Shown here: in pieces, positions 23,765 through 37,587 of the stretch
Numbering within the stretch: the first letter of the stretch is position 1
How the letters are laid out: each line of letters starts with the position of its first letter
DNA from: Nemophila menziesii
Taxonomy: Eukaryota; Streptophyta; Magnoliopsida; Boraginales; Hydrophyllaceae
DNA: 64,000 nt
NCBI GenBank assembly: GCA_029959085.1
Contig: JARWIR010000047.1
Span: forward strand, 2,356,001 to 2,420,000
Direction of reading: 5' to 3'
Made by a program: the position numbers and the translations under genes
Notes under the pieces: model-generated
What the model saw: the letters and a program-made list of their open reading frames with translations, nothing else
What the model was told of the DNA's origin: nothing
The model's database searches: none

Positions 23765-25113
23765 ATATCCTGATTAATGAAAAATATTTACCCATAACTA
23801 ATATTAGATTGTTCCTTTAATAATTGTGATTTTTATTAAGCTTGGCCTAATTCTTTTCAAATAAAAAAATAAGGGTGGAGAAGCTCTTATGATCAATTTA
23901 CATAATTCTTAAATTATAATATTTTCTTATACTTTAAATACATAATTGATTACATGATAAATTTACTCGATAAAGGGATCTTGTGTAACTATTTTTAATT
24001 TATATGAAGTTAGATTAAACTCTGTTTTTGTCAAGAATGCAAATGTCTAAAGAAATTAAAAAAGTAACTTTAAGTCCTATGTCCACAAAAATACCCTATT
24101 TCAGAGACCATGATTACTTTTTATATTCCATCATTATTAGAAAATATAAGAATGTAAAATTTATATAAAGATAGCATTAAAAATGTTGAGAATTGTTTTT
24201 ATATTATAAATAGATAAATGATATTTTGCATTTCTTTTTAGGAAGATAGTAAAATAAAGTTGAACATAGAGAGTATTTAAAGTAATTGCATTGAATGCAT
24301 ATATTAAAATTTCAATGAATTTCAACATAAAGAGTAACATTAACTGATATCAGTAAGGGATTCATGGTATTATTTAAAATTATTTTATTAATATTTAGAT
24401 AGTATATTAACATAATTTATTGTAATATTTGACTTTTATCTAAAAAAGAAAAATCTAAAATGTATAAGAATATCTAATATTGCAAATTCAATAAGTGAAT
24501 CATATCTTCCTTATCCACTTGGATGGCTTTTTCTCACAAATTCCCCTTATTTTTAATCAAGCATTCATTGAGATTGTCTTCCCTTTGCACCTGATCTTCT
24601 ATTTCCAATCACGTTTTCTTCCGATCCAAATGAATTGCTCCCTACCTTAATCAAAATTTCGACTGTGCCAGAGCTGGTTTCTTTCCTTGGGGTGTACCCT
24701 TTTCTTGATCCGCAATTCTGTAAACAAACAAAAACTATATAATATTTATAAGACTTGATTTTTTGTCAAAAAAACATATTTAGCATTAGAAAAATATTAT
24801 TGTAAATTAATAAAAAAGAATATTATTGAAATCTTAATTGAAATGTTTCTATTAAACAAAAGGGTTGCTAATTGATATTTGTATCAGAATTATATTTGTT
24901 AGTTTTCATAGAAACAAGTGAAACAATGGAAGAAAAGTTTTTGAGCTCTTAAGATGACCACATATATTTACCCAATAAAAACAATCAGTTATCCGTAATT
25001 TTATTTAATTACAGTTATATTAAACAGGTGATGAATGCAATAGAAGTATTAGAAATATATGGATGGGTCTTTCTTGAAAAATATATAATATTTATTAAAA
25101 TTGATTTTTTTAG

Positions 25114-25392
25114 TATATATGTAAGACGGAGAGAAGATTTCTTACACAAGTTTATATCCATGAACGAGGAACCTGGGAAGAATTATAAGAACTATTGTAA
25201 GGATTGTCCGATAGAGAAAGCTAAGGCTAAAGAGGGATCTAAGCCTATAAAATGCAACGTCACTTGTTGCGAGATTTTATCAAGGAAAGCTGGTTAAAAT
25301 GTGGCTGCAACGTTAAGCTATGTAAGAATAGAGTAGTCCAGCAAGACACTTCTCGCAAGTTGCAGGTTATACTCACAAAAAACTATTTTTGA
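25114..25392 (+). pseudogene. SUVR-like 3' fragment, U6
   Basis: Has the group A missing G after KCN but otherwise resembles the type-X version (EEPGKNYK, AGCTATGTAAG, GTAGTCCAG). Private changes: KPIKC for KPEKC and SRKAG for SRNAG. The mix of features supports recombination near here. Confidence 0.82.
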
Positions 25393-27339
25393 ATTAAAAA
25401 ACAAACCTTTTTTTCACGGAGTAATTGAAATATGATGGTCAACGATCTTATGTGGGATCGAAAATGCAATTTGTCTTCTTGAGATTGGAGGTTTGGACAT
25501 ATCCATAGACTAGATTATAGAAACATAATACAGAAATAGCGTCAAGGGAGGTAGTTGTGGGTGTCGACTTTGAATAGAGCTAGGGTTGGGTTACAATAAA
25601 CTATGCAACCCAACCTATTAAAAAGTAGTCCAACTAAAAAGACATGGAGACAAACATCTTTTAGACCAGCCCAAGTTTTGGATTAGTCCAATCCAAAGTC
25701 ACACTAGCCAAACATTTTTTTAGCCCAGCCTATGTTTTATAAGAGATATTATAGTTTTTGGGTGGAGTTATATCGTAAAAGGACGAAGTTTGGTTAAAGC
25801 GTAACAATTTAAAGTTACACCAACCTATTTAAAATTAAAAGCCACAAGGGCCAAATACTCTAAGAGCACAACATATTTTTTACAACATAATGTCCAAATT
25901 TTAAATTAATTATTCTCGATCAACCCCAATAACCACACTAGTCATTAAGTTTCCATTTTCAAAAAATAATAATTATATATGCATGTCTTATGGACAGATC
26001 AAAATGGTTTTATTTTTGGCTATGATCTTACGTAATTTTAAATATAAAATCTAAAATTTTGAAGGGATTTTGTGCGAGCGCTGGTAAAGATACATATTTA
26101 TTAAAACAATATTTGCAAAAACACAAAACCAAGAAGAAAAAAAAAGTATGCGAGGATAGAAGGTTCCGAAAAGTAAGTGCAAAAATGAAAACAAATATAA
26201 ACAAAAATACAATCCTTAACGGGAGACCAGTTATATCCTCCAAATATATTTATGCTCGTTGTGATCAAAACAGATCTATAAATAAGTGATTTTTGATGAA
26301 GAACCGAGTAAGTAAACTAGATACCCAAAGCTGACAAAAATACAAACAAGTAAGAGTGACTTCCCATGTGAAAATCGATGAATAGCTCCTTCCCATGAAG
26401 ATTAAAACTTAATTCCAAAGTGGTTGTTTAGCAAACGAAATTCCTATTGGCAAGAGATATATTTGCACCCAAAATGGACTTACAAGAATAACAGGGGACT
26501 GAATAACAAAGACAGATGAATTTGGAGGATTGGCTTATAGTTGAAGATTAAGATCATCTATTCTCGTTCTCTACGTATGTCGCATTTTCTACTTCATGAA
26601 CATCATGCACGCCTAACCTAAAGAAATAGAATATCCTTCTTCTATGAATCATGTTTTATTTATTAGATTTGTTTGTTTAGCTTTAACTTTTGACCAGATA
26701 AATATTGAACTGAATCTTTAAGCTTCCTTTGTTTTTACTCGCCTGTTATATTTTTCGAACACAACTCAAATCGACCCAACTTGCTGAATGCAATATTTAA
26801 TATTATTAATCAGAATAAGTAAAATGTTGTCCTAGGTAATATTTGAACTATATTTTTATATGCCCTCCTTCCAACTTTATTTATTCACCTTTTTTCGTGA
26901 GGAATGATTAAGAATTTTTTTATTAGCATCTCTATTTGAAATATCACTCTTACTCAATAAGTATAAGGTTATTTATTGCACTACTCCTTTTAACTAATTA
27001 AAAGGTGTCTTTATATTGTAAAATAAAACAAAAACTTATTGAACATCCTCTTTTAAAAAGCAGGAGAAAAAAAGATGCACATGGGGAGTTATAATATAAA
27101 ATATAATTAGAATTAAAAATTAGAATTTTGAAATTTGGGAACTTAATTTTATATTTTTCAGTAATAGTGAAAAATTAATATAGTTGCATATAAGATATTA
27201 TCGCAATCCAATATGTATTTCATTATTGTACAAATGGTAACTATATAATCATATGTTTTATCATCCATTGAACAAATATTAAACAGAGTAACACTTAACT
27301 TAACTAGCTAAAATAACATGATTATTATTTTAGCAAATC

Positions 27340-27801
27340 ATGAATTTTCAAACTAGTGAGACCAAAAATATTTCTAAGACTTGTTTTCAACCTTCCTAGT
27401 CCTCTTGCCTAATATCTCCTCATAATGGCATTGTAGAGGAGTATGGAATTGTTGAATCATCCATCTATTATAGTTAAATGATAAAATTGAGTGATTCCAA
27501 AATTGAATTAATCTCTAATGAAACCGTTAGTGTTATAAATTCTCTAGAGTATGAGTTTATACCTTTTAAGCTATATAAGGAGACATGACATTTATTATAT
27601 AATCATGGGGTAAATATTTATTTCGGGATGTTTTACAAGTATAAATACACCACAAATGACATAACGAATAAGTGTGTAGTATTACAACGCGCCTATGAGA
27701 AATCTGGGATTTCCTCCTACTTTGCGAAGTGTACTTATGATTCCAACGAGGCCACATTTTCATGGAGCTGCCTAGTCAACAAATATGAACTAATCAACTA
27801 G
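27340..27801 (+). pseudogene. SUVR-like 5' fragment, U7
   Basis: A lost C (ATTTATTATATA for ATTTACTTATATA) shifts the frame after HDI. The following residues GVNIYFGMFYKYKY, VVLQRAY and SSYFAKC are still recognisable in the other frame. FAKC replaces FGKC. Confidence 0.55.
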
Positions 27802-29134
27802 ATATCCTGATTAATGAAAAATATTTACCCATAACTAATATTAGATTGTTCCTTTAATAATTGAGATTTTTATTAAGCTTGGCCTAATTCTTTTCAAATA
27901 AACAAATAAGGTTGGAGAAGCTCTTATGATCAATATACATAATTCCTAAATTGTAATATTTTGTTATACTTTAAATACATAATTGATTACATGATAAATT
28001 TACTCGATAAAGGGATCTTGTGTAACTATTTTTAATATATATGAAGTTAGATTAAACTCTGTTTTTGTCAAGAATGCAAATGTCTAAAGAAATAAAAAAA
28101 GTATCTTTAAGTCCTATGTCCACAAAAATACCCTATTTAAGAGACCATGATTACTTTTTATATTACATCTTTATTAGAAAATATAAGAATGTAAAATTTA
28201 TATAAAGATAGTATTAAAAATGTTGAGAATTGTTTTTATATTATGAATAGATAAATGATATTTTGCATTTCTTTTTAGGAAGATAGTAAAATAAAGTTGA
28301 ACATAGAGAGTATTTAAAATAATTGCATTGAATGCATATATTAAAATTTCAATGAATTTCAACATAAAGATTAACATTAACTGATATCAGTAAGGGATTC
28401 ATGGTATTATTTGAAATTATTTTATTAATTTTTAGATACTATATTAACATAATTTATTGTAATATTTGACTTTTATCTAAAAAAGAAAAATATAAAATGT
28501 ATAAGAATATCTTATATTGCAAATTCAACAAGTGAATTATATCTTCCTTCTCCACTTGGATGGTTTTTTCTCACAAATTCCCCTTATTTTTCATCAAGCA
28601 TTCATTGAGATTGTCTTCCCTTTGCACCTGATCTTCTATTTCCAATCACGTTTTCTTCAGATCGAAATGAATTGCTCCCTACCTTAACAAAAAATTCGAC
28701 TGTGCCAGAGCTGGGTTCTTTCCTTTGGGGTGTACCCTTTTCTTGATCCGCAATTCTTTAAACAAACAAAAACTATATAATATTTATAAGGCTTCATTTT
28801 TTGTCAAAAAAACATATTTAGCATTAGCAAAATATTATTGTAAATTAATAAAAAAGAATATTATTGAAATCTTAATTGAAATGTTTCTATTAAACAAAAG
28901 GGTTGCTAATTGATATTTGTTAGTTTTCAAAGAAACAAGTGAAACAATGGAAGAAAAGTTTTTGAGCTCTTAAGATGACCACATATATTTACCCAATAAA
29001 AACAATCAGTTATCCGTAATTTTATTTAATTAAAGTTATATTAAACAGGTTAAGAATGCAATAGAAGTATTAGAAATATATGGATGGGTCTTTCTTGAAA
29101 AATATATAATATTTATTAAAATTGATTTTTTTAG

Positions 29135-29414
29135 TATATATGTAAGACAGAGAGAAGATTTCTTACACAAGTTTATATCCATGCACGAGGAACCTGGGAA
29201 GCATTATAAGCACTATTGTAAGGATTGTCCGATAGAGAAAGCTAAGGCTAAAGAGGGATCTAAGCCTGAAAAATGCAACAGTCACTTGTTGCGAGATTTT
29301 ATCAAGGAATGCTTGTTAAAATGTGGCTGCAACATTAGGCAATGTAAGAATAGAGTAGTCCAGCAAGACATTTCTCCCAAGTTGCAGGTTATACACACAA
29401 AAAACTATTTTTGA
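29135..29414 (+). pseudogene. SUVR-like 3' fragment, U7, frame open
   Basis: The pre-SET C-half reads through without the group A frameshift: MHEEPGKHYKHYCKDCP, KPEKCNSHLLRDFIKEC, LLKCGCNIRQCKNRVVQQ, DISPKLQV and on to KNYF-stop. All family cysteines of this segment are kept. CGC and the next cysteine are separated by four residues, where SUVR proteins usually have three. Still only a fragment: no SET domain follows. Confidence 0.85.
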
Positions 29415-31386
29415 ATTAAAAAACAAACCTTTTTTTCACTGAGAAATTGAAATGTGATAGTCAACGATCTTATGTGGGATAGAAAATGCACTTTGTCTTC
29501 TTGAGATCTGAGGTTTGGACATATCCATAGACAAGATTATAGAAACATAATATAGAAAGAGTCGAGGGAGGTAGTTGTGGGTGTCGACTTTGAATAGCGT
29601 TTGAGTAACAGAAGCGGTAATATTGTTATTGTTTGGGACTATATTTAAAGCGGCGGAGTTAGGGTTTGGTTACAATAAACTATGCAACCCAACCTATTAA
29701 AAAGTAGTCCAACTAAAAAGACACGGAGACAAACATTTTTTAGACTAGCCCAAGTTTTGGATTAGTCCAATCCAAAGTCACACTGGCCAAACATTTTTTT
29801 AGCCCAACCTATGTTTTATAAGAGATATTATAGTTTTTGGGTGGAGCTATATCGTAAAAGGACGAAGTTTGGTTACAGCGTAACAATTTAAAATTACCCC
29901 AACCTATTTAAAATTAAAAGCCACAAGGGCCAAATACTCAGCATAACCTATTTTTTACAACATAATGTCCAAATTTTAAATTAATTATTCGGGATCAACC
30001 CCAATAAACACACTAGTCATTAAGTTCCCATTTTCAAAAATAATAATTATATATGCAAGTTTTATCGACGGATCAAAATGGTTTTATTTTTGGCTATGAT
30101 CTTACGTAATTTTAAATATAAAATCTAAAATTTTGAAAGGACTTTGTGCGAGCGTTGGTAAAGATACACATTTATTAAAACAATATTTGCAAAAACACAA
30201 AACCAAGAAGATAAAAAGGGTATGTGCGTATAGAAGGTTCCGAAAAGTAAGTGCAAAAATGAAAACAAATATAAACGAAAATACAATCCTTAACGAGAGA
30301 CCAGTTATATCCTCCAAATATATTTATGTCTGTTGTGATCAAAACAGAACTATAAATAAGTGATTTTTGATGAAAAACCGAGTAAGTAAACTAGATACCC
30401 AAAGCTGATAAAAATACAAACAAGTAAGGGTGACTTCCCATGTGAAAATCGACGAATAGCTCCTTTCCATGAAGATTAAAACTTAATTCCGAAGTGGCTG
30501 TTTAGCAAATGAAATTCCTAGTGGCAAGAGATATATTTGCACCCAAAATGGACTTACAAGAATAACAGGGGATAAAGTAACAAAGACAGATGAATTTGGA
30601 GGATTGGCTTATAGTTGAAGATTAAGATCATCTTTTTTCGTTCTCTGCGTATGTCGCATTTTCTACTTCATGAACATCATGCACGCCTAAGTTGAAAAAG
30701 TAGAGCATCCTTCTTCTATGAGTCATGTTTTATTTATTAGAATTTGTTTTTTTAGCTTTAACTTTTGACCAGATAAATATTGAACTGAATATTTAAGCTT
30801 TCTTTGTTTTTACTCGCGTGTTACATTTTTCGAACACAACTCAAATTGACCCAACTTGCTGAATGCAATATTTAATATTATTAGTCAGAATAAGTAAAAT
30901 GTTGTCCTAGTTAATATTTGAACTATATTTTTATACGCCCTCCTTCCAACTTTATTTATTCACCTTTTTTCGTGAGGAATGATTAAGAATTTTTTTATTA
31001 GCATCTCTATTTGAAATATCACTCTTACTCAATAAGTATAAGGTTATTTATTGCACTACTCCTTTTAACTAATTAAAAGGTGTCTTTATATTGTAAAATA
31101 AAACAAAAACTTATTGAACATTCTCTTTTAAAAAGCTGGAGAAAAAAAGATGGACATGGGGAGTTATAATATAAAATATAAATAGAATTAAATAGGTTTA
31201 AAAATTTGAATTTTGAAATTTGGGAACTTAATTTTATATTTCTCAGTAATAGTGAAAAATTAATATAGTTGCATATAAGATATTATCGCAATCCAAGATA
31301 TGTTTTATCATCCATTAAACAAATATTAAAGAGAGTAACGCTTAACTTAACTAGCTAAAATAACAGGATTTTTATTTTAGCAAATC

Positions 31387-31847
31387 ATGAATTTTCAAAC
31401 TAGTGAGACAAAAAATATTTCTAGGACTTATTTTCAACCTTTCTAGTCCTCTTGCCTAATGTCTCCTCATCATGGCATTTTAGATAAGTATGGAATTGTT
31501 GAATCATCCATCTTATCGAAAAATGATAAAATTGAGTGATTCTAAAATTGAATTAATCTCTAATGAAACAGTTAGTGTTATATATTCTCTAGAGTATGAG
31601 TTTTTACCTCTTAAGCTATATAAGGAGACATGACATTTACTTCTATAATCATGGGGTAAATATATATTTCAGGATGTTTTACAAGTATAAATACCCCACA
31701 AATGACATTACGAATAAATGTGTAGTATTACAACACGCCTATGAGAAATCTGGGATTACCTCCTACTTTGGGAAGTGTACTTAAGATTCTAACGAGGCCA
31801 CCTTTTCATGGAGCTGCCTAGTCACCAAATATGAACTAATCAACTAG
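31387..31847 (+). pseudogene. SUVR-like 5' fragment, U8
   Basis: Second frame from 31596: RHDIYFYNHGVNIYFRMF, VVLQHAYEKSG, ITSYFGKCT, then a TAA stop at 31782-31784 (TTAAGATT for TTATGATT). Beyond the stop the EATFSWSCLVTKYELIN segment is intact. Confidence 0.58.
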
Positions 31848-33206
31848 ATATCCTGATTAATGAAAAATATTTACTACTAATATTAGATTGTTCCTTTAAT
31901 AATTGAGATTTTTATTAAGCTTGGCCTAATTCTTTTCAAATAAACAAATAAGGGTGGAGAAGCTCTTATGATCAATATACATAATTCCTAAATTGTAATA
32001 TTTTCTTATACTTGAAATACTTAAATGATTACATGATAAATTTACCCGATAAAGGGATCTTGTGTAACTATTTTTAATTTATATAAAGTTAGATTAAACT
32101 CTTTTAAGGTCAAGAATACAAATGTCTAAAGAAATTAAAAAAGCAACTTTAAGTTTTATGTCTACAAAAATAACCTATTTAAGAGACCATGATTACTTTT
32201 TATATAACATCTTTCTTAGAAAATATAAAAATGTAAAATTTAAATATATATATATATATATTATTAAAAATGTTGAGAATTGTTTTTATATTATAAATAG
32301 ATAAATGATATTTTGCATTACTTTTTAGGAAGATAGTAAAATAAAGTTGAACATAGAGAGTATTTAATGTAATTGCATTGAATGCATATATTAAAATTGC
32401 AATGAATTTCAACATAAAGATTAATATTAAATGATATCAGTAAGGGATTCATGGTATTATTTAAAATTAGTTTATTAATATTTAGATAGTATATTAACAA
32501 AATTTATTGTAATATTTGACTTTTACTTAAAAAAGAAAAATTTAAAATGTATAAGAATATTTAATATTGCAAATTCAACAAGTGCATCATATCTTCCTTC
32601 TCCACTTGGATGGCTTTTTCTCACAAATTCACCTTATTTTTTCATCAAGCATTTAATGACCGATTGTCTTCCCTTTTTGTATGATCTTCTATTTCCAATC
32701 ACATTTTCTTCAGATCCAAATTAATTGCTCCCTACCATAGAATATTAGATTGTGCCAGAGCTGGTTTCTTTCCTTTGGGGTGTACCCTTTTCTGGACCCG
32801 CAATTCTGTAAACAAACAAAAAATATATAATATTTATAAGGCTTGTTTTTTTGTCAAAAAACATATCTAGCATTAACAGAATATTATTGTAAATTAATAA
32901 AAAAAAAATATTATTAAAATCATAATTGAAATGTTTCTATTAAACAAAAGGGTTGCTAAATGATATTTGTATCTGAATTATATTTGTTAGTTTTCAAAGA
33001 AACAAGTGAAACAATGGAAGAAAAGTTTTTGAGCTCTTATGATAACCACATATATTTACCCAATAAAAACAATCAGTTATCCGTAATTTTATTTAATTAA
33101 AGTTATATTAAACAGGTTAAGAATGCAATTATCAGAAGTATTAGAAATATATAAATGGGACTTTATTGAAAAATATATAATATTTATTAAAATTGATTTT
33201 TTTTAG

Positions 33207-33486
33207 TATATATGTAAGACAGAGAGAAGATTACTTACACAAGTTAATTTCCATGCACGAGGAACCTGAGAAGCATTATAAGCACTATTGTAAGGATTGT
33301 CCGATAGAGAAAGCTAAGGCTAAAGAGGGATCTAAGCCTGACAAATGCAACAGTCACTTGTTGCGAGATTTTATCAAGGAATGATGTATAAAATGTGGCT
33401 GCAACGTTAAACAATGTAAGAATAGAGTATTCTAGCAAGGCATTTCTGGCAATTTGCAGGTTATACTCACTAAAAACAATTTTTGA
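33207..33486 (+). pseudogene. SUVR-like 3' fragment, U8
   Basis: Reads KPDKCNSHLLRDFIKE and then stops at TGA (GAATGATGT for GAATGCTGG-type codons). Downstream family motifs KCGCNVKQCKNRV persist after the stop, then a TAG follows VF. Confidence 0.82.
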
Positions 33487-34146
33487 ATTAAAAAACAAAC
33501 CTTTTTTTCACTGAGAAATTGAAATGTGATAGTCAACGATCTTATGTGGGATAGAAAATGCACTTTGTCTTCTTGAGATCTGAGGTTTGGACATATCCAT
33601 AGACAAGATTATAGAAACATAATACAGAAAGAGCGTCGAGGGAGGTAGTTGTGGGTGTGACTTTGAATAGCGTTTGAGTAACAGAAGCGGTAATATTGTT
33701 ATTGTTTGGGACTATATTTAAAGCGGCGGAGTTAGGGTTTGGTTACAATAAACTATGCAACCCAACCTATTAAAAAGTAGTCCAACTAAAAAACGGAGAC
33801 ACACATATTTTAGACCAGCCCAAGTTTTGGATTATTCCAATCCAAAGTCGCACTGGCCAAATTTTAGCCCAACCTATGTTTTATAAGAGATATTATAGTT
33901 TTTGGGTGGAGCTATATCGTAAAAGGACGATGTTTGGTTACAGCGTACCCATTTAGAATTAACCCAACCTATTTAAAATTAAAAGCCACAAGGGCCAAAT
34001 ACTCTTAAAGCATAACCTATTTTTTACAACATAATTTCCAAATTTTAAATTAATTATTCGGGATCAACCCCAATAAACACACTAGTCATTAAGTTCCCAT
34101 TTTCAAAAATAATAATTATATATGAAAGTTTTAAGGACGGATCAAA

Positions 34147-34422
34147 ATGGTTGTATCTTTGGCTGTGATCTTACGTAATTTTAATTATAAAATCTTCAAT
34201 TTTAAAAGGACTTTGTGTAAAGATTCACATTTATTAAAACAATATTTGCAAAAAGACAAAACCAAGAGGAAAAAAAGGTTGTGTGAAGATAGAGGGTTCC
34301 GAAAAGTAAGTGCAAAAATGAAAACAAATATAAACAAAAATACAATCCTTAACGAGAGACCAGTTATATCCTCAAAATATATTTATGTCCATTGTGATCA
34401 AAACAGATCTATAAATAAGTGA
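34147..34422 (+). other. Head open frame, 91 codons, type Z
   Basis: Starts MVVSLAVILRNFNYKIFNFK and joins the common SHLLKQYLQKDKTK part, ending DQNRSINK. No domain recognised. Near-identical versions occur in U13, U15 and U17, a broken one in U10, and none in U12 and U14, so it is not obviously maintained. Confidence 0.2.
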
Positions 34423-35482
34423 TTTTTGATGAAGAACCAAGTAAGTAAACTAGATACCCAAGGTTGACAAAAATACAAACAAGTAAGAGTGACTTCCCAT
34501 GTGAAAATCGACGAATAGCTCCTTTCCACGAAGATTAAAACTTTATTCCGAAGTGGCTGTTTAGCAAACGAAATTCCTAGTGGCAAGAGATATATGTGCA
34601 CCCAAAATTGACTTACAAGAATAACAGGGGATAGAGTAACAAAGAAAGATGAATTTGGAGGATTGGCTTATAATTGAAGATTAAGATCATCTTTTCTCGT
34701 TCTCTGCGTATGTCGCATTTTCTACTTCATGAACATCATGCACGCCTAAGCTGAAAAAATAGAGCATCCTTCTTCTATGAGTCTTGTTTTATTTATAAGA
34801 AATTGTTTGTTTAGCTTTAACTTTTGACCAGATGAATATTTAACTGAATAGTTAAGCTTTCTTTGTTTTTACTCGCGTGTTACATTTTTCGAACACAACT
34901 CAAATTGACCCAACTTGGTGAATGCAATATATAATATTATTAATCAGAATAAGTAAAATGTTGTCCTAGTTAATATTTGAACTATATTTTTATACACCCT
35001 CCTTCCAACTTTATTTATTCACTTTTTTTCGTGAGGAATGATTAAGATTTTTTTTATTAGCATATCTATCTAAAATATCACTCTTACTCAATAAGTATAA
35101 GGTTATTTATTGCACTACTCCTTTTAACTAATTAAAAGATGTCTTGATACTGTAAAATAAAACAAAAACTTATTGAACATCCTCTTTTAAAAAGCTGGAG
35201 AAAAAAAATGGACATGGGGAGTTATAATATAAAATATAAGTAGAATTAAATAGTTTTAAAAATTTGAATTTTGAAATTTGGGAACTTAATTTTATATTTC
35301 TCACAAATAGTGAAAAATAAATATAGTTGCATATAAGATATTATCGCAATCCAATATGTATTTCATTATTGTACAAATGGTAACTATATAAAGATATGTT
35401 ATATCATCCATTGAACAAATATTAAATAGAGTAACGCTTAACTTAACTATCTAAAATAATAGGATTTTTATTTTAGCAAATC

Positions 35483-35945
35483 ATGAATTTTCAAACTAGT
35501 GAGACAAAAAATATTTCTAAGACTTGTTTTCAACCTTCCTAGTCCTCTTGCCTAATATCTCCTCATAATGGCATTTTAGATGAGTATGGAATTGTTGAAT
35601 CATCCATCTATTATAGAAAAATGATAAAATTGAGTGATTCCAAAATTGAATTAATCTCTAATGAATCCGTTTGTGTTATAAATTCTCTAGAGTATGAGTT
35701 TTTACCTCTTAAGCTATATAAGGAGACATGACATTTACTTATATAATCATGGGGTAAATATTTATTCCGGGATGTTTTACAAGTATAAATACCCCACAAA
35801 TGACATTACGAATAAATGTGTAGTATTACAACACGCCTATGAGAAATCTGGGTTTTCCTCCTACTATGGGAAGTGTACTTATGATTCCAACGAGGCCACC
35901 TTTTCATGGAGCTGACTAGTCACCAAATATGAACTAATCAACTAG
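35483..35945 (+). pseudogene. SUVR-like 5' fragment, U9
   Basis: Second frame from 35694: GVNIYSGMFYKYKYPTND, SGFSSYYGKC, EATFSWS, then TGA where most copies have TGC, removing the last cysteine of the cluster. The first stretch retains the stop after QPS. Confidence 0.57.
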
Positions 35946-37307
35946 ATATCCTGATTAATGAAAAATATTTACTCATAACTAATATTAGATTGTTCCTTTA
36001 ATAATTGAGATTTTTATTAAGCTTGGCTTAATTCTTTTCAAATAAACAAATAAGGGTGGAGAAGCTCTTATGATCAATATACATAATTCCTAAATTGTAA
36101 TATTTTTTTATACTTTAAATACTTAAATGATTACATGATAAATTTACCCGATAAAGGGATCTTATGTAACTATTTTTAATTTATATAAAGTTAGATTAGA
36201 CTCTTTTATGGTCAAGAATACAAATGTATAAAGAAATTAAAGAAGCAACTTTAAGTCCTATGTCTACAAAAATACCCTATTTAAGAGACCATTATTACTT
36301 TTTATATAACATCTGTCTTAGAATATATAAAAATGTAAAATTTATATATATATATATATATTTTATTAAAAATGTTGAGAATTGTTTTTATATTATAAAT
36401 AGATAAATGATATTTTTCATTTCTTTTTAGGAAGATAGTAAAATAAAGTTGAACATAGAGAGTATTTAAAGTAATTGCATTGAATGCATATATTAAAATT
36501 GCAATGAATTTCAACATAAAGATTAACATTAAATGATATCAGTAAGGGATTCATGGTATTATTTAAAATTATTTTATTAATATTTAGATAGTATATTAAC
36601 ATAATTTATTGTAATATTTGACTTTTATCTAAAAAAGAAAAATCTAAAATGTATAAGAATATCTAATATTGCAAATTCAACAAGTGCATCATATCTTCCT
36701 TCTCCACTTGGATGGCTTTTTCTCACAAATTCACCTTATTTTTTCATCAAGCATTTATTGACCGATTGTCTTCCCTTTTTGTATGATCTTCTATTTCCAA
36801 TCACATTTTCTTCAGATCCAAATTAATTGCTCCCTACCGCAGACTATTAGATTGTGCCAGAGCTGGTTTCTTTCCTTTGGGGTGTACCCTTTTCTGTATC
36901 CGCAATTCTGTAAACAAACAAAAAATATATAATATTTATAAGGCTTGATTTTTTGTCAAAAAACATATTTAGCATTAACAGAATATTATTGTAAATTAAT
37001 AAAAAATAATATTATTAAAATCATATTTGAAATGTTTCTATTAAACAAAAGGGTTGCTAAATGATATTTGTATCTGAATTATATTTGTTAGTTTTCAAAG
37101 AGACAGGTGAAACAATGGAAGAAAAGTTTTTGAGCTCTTAAGATAACCACATATATTTACCCAATAAAAACAATCAGTTATCCGTAATTTTATTTAATTA
37201 AAGTTATATTAAACAGGTTAAGAATGCAATTATCAGAAGTATTAGAAATATATAAATGGGACTTTCTTGAAAAATATATAATATTTATTAAAATTGATTT
37301 TTTTTAG

Positions 37308-37587
37308 TATATATGTAAGACGGAGAGAAGATTACTTACACAAGTTAATTTCCATGCACGAGTAACCTGAGAAGCATTATAAGCACTATTGTAAGGATTG
37401 TCCGATAGAGAAAGCTAAGGCTAAAGAGGGATCTAAGCCTGACAAATGCAACAGTCACTTGTTGCGAGATTTTATCAAGGAATGCTGTATAAAATGTGGC
37501 TGCAACGTTAAACAATGTAAGAATAGAGTATTCTAGCAAGGCATTTCTGGCAATTTGCAGGTTATACTCACAAAAAACTATTTTTGA
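37308..37587 (+). pseudogene. SUVR-like 3' fragment, U9
   Basis: Stop TAA in place of a glutamate codon (HE-stop-PEKHYKHYCKDC). After it: KPDKCNSHLLRDFIKEC, CIKCGCNVKQCKNRVF, then TAG. Confidence 0.82.

Larger units (their letters stand above)
21849..25896 (+). repeat. Tandem unit U6 (group A to type X transition)
   Basis: 4048 bp. The first roughly 2.9 kb is a U5 copy. From about 24.75 kb it becomes type-X-like (AGACTTGATT, TAGCATTAG, GAAACAAGTG) and its spacer has the GATTATAGAAACATAATACAG block absent from U1-U5. The spacer lacks the AGAAGCGGTAATATT block, as in U15. This unit marks the border between the homogenised left block and the older right block. Confidence 0.93.
25897..29971 (+). 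repeat. Tandem unit U7 (type X)
   Basis: 4075 bp, clearly diverged from U1-U6 by substitutions throughout. The head frame (26059-26289) has KKKKKVCEDRRFRKVS and NGRPVIS, shared with U16. Its spacer contains the full block with a telo-box-like TTAGGGTTT at 29659-29667. Confidence 0.94.
29972..34040 (+). repeat. Tandem unit U8 (type Y)
   Basis: 4069 bp. The head frame (30133-30363) has KKIKRVCAYRRF, shared with U11. It lacks about 45 bp near 31298 (AATCCAAGATATG where others read AATCCAATATGTATTTC). The intron-like part carries a short (TA)n at about 32244-32260. Telo-box-like TTAGGGTTT at 33732-33740. Confidence 0.94.

Noticed and set aside
28725..28913. Open frame of 62 codons in U7 and U10 as a small gene
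   Set aside because: It lies in the intron-like part and is lysine- and isoleucine-rich from AT-rich DNA. It is identical in the two units only because of their duplication history.
34398..34601. Minus-strand 67-codon frame in type-Z units (MHIYLLPLG...)
   Set aside because: No domain recognised, present only where the other types happen to have stops, and no start or splice context. Kept as non-coding.
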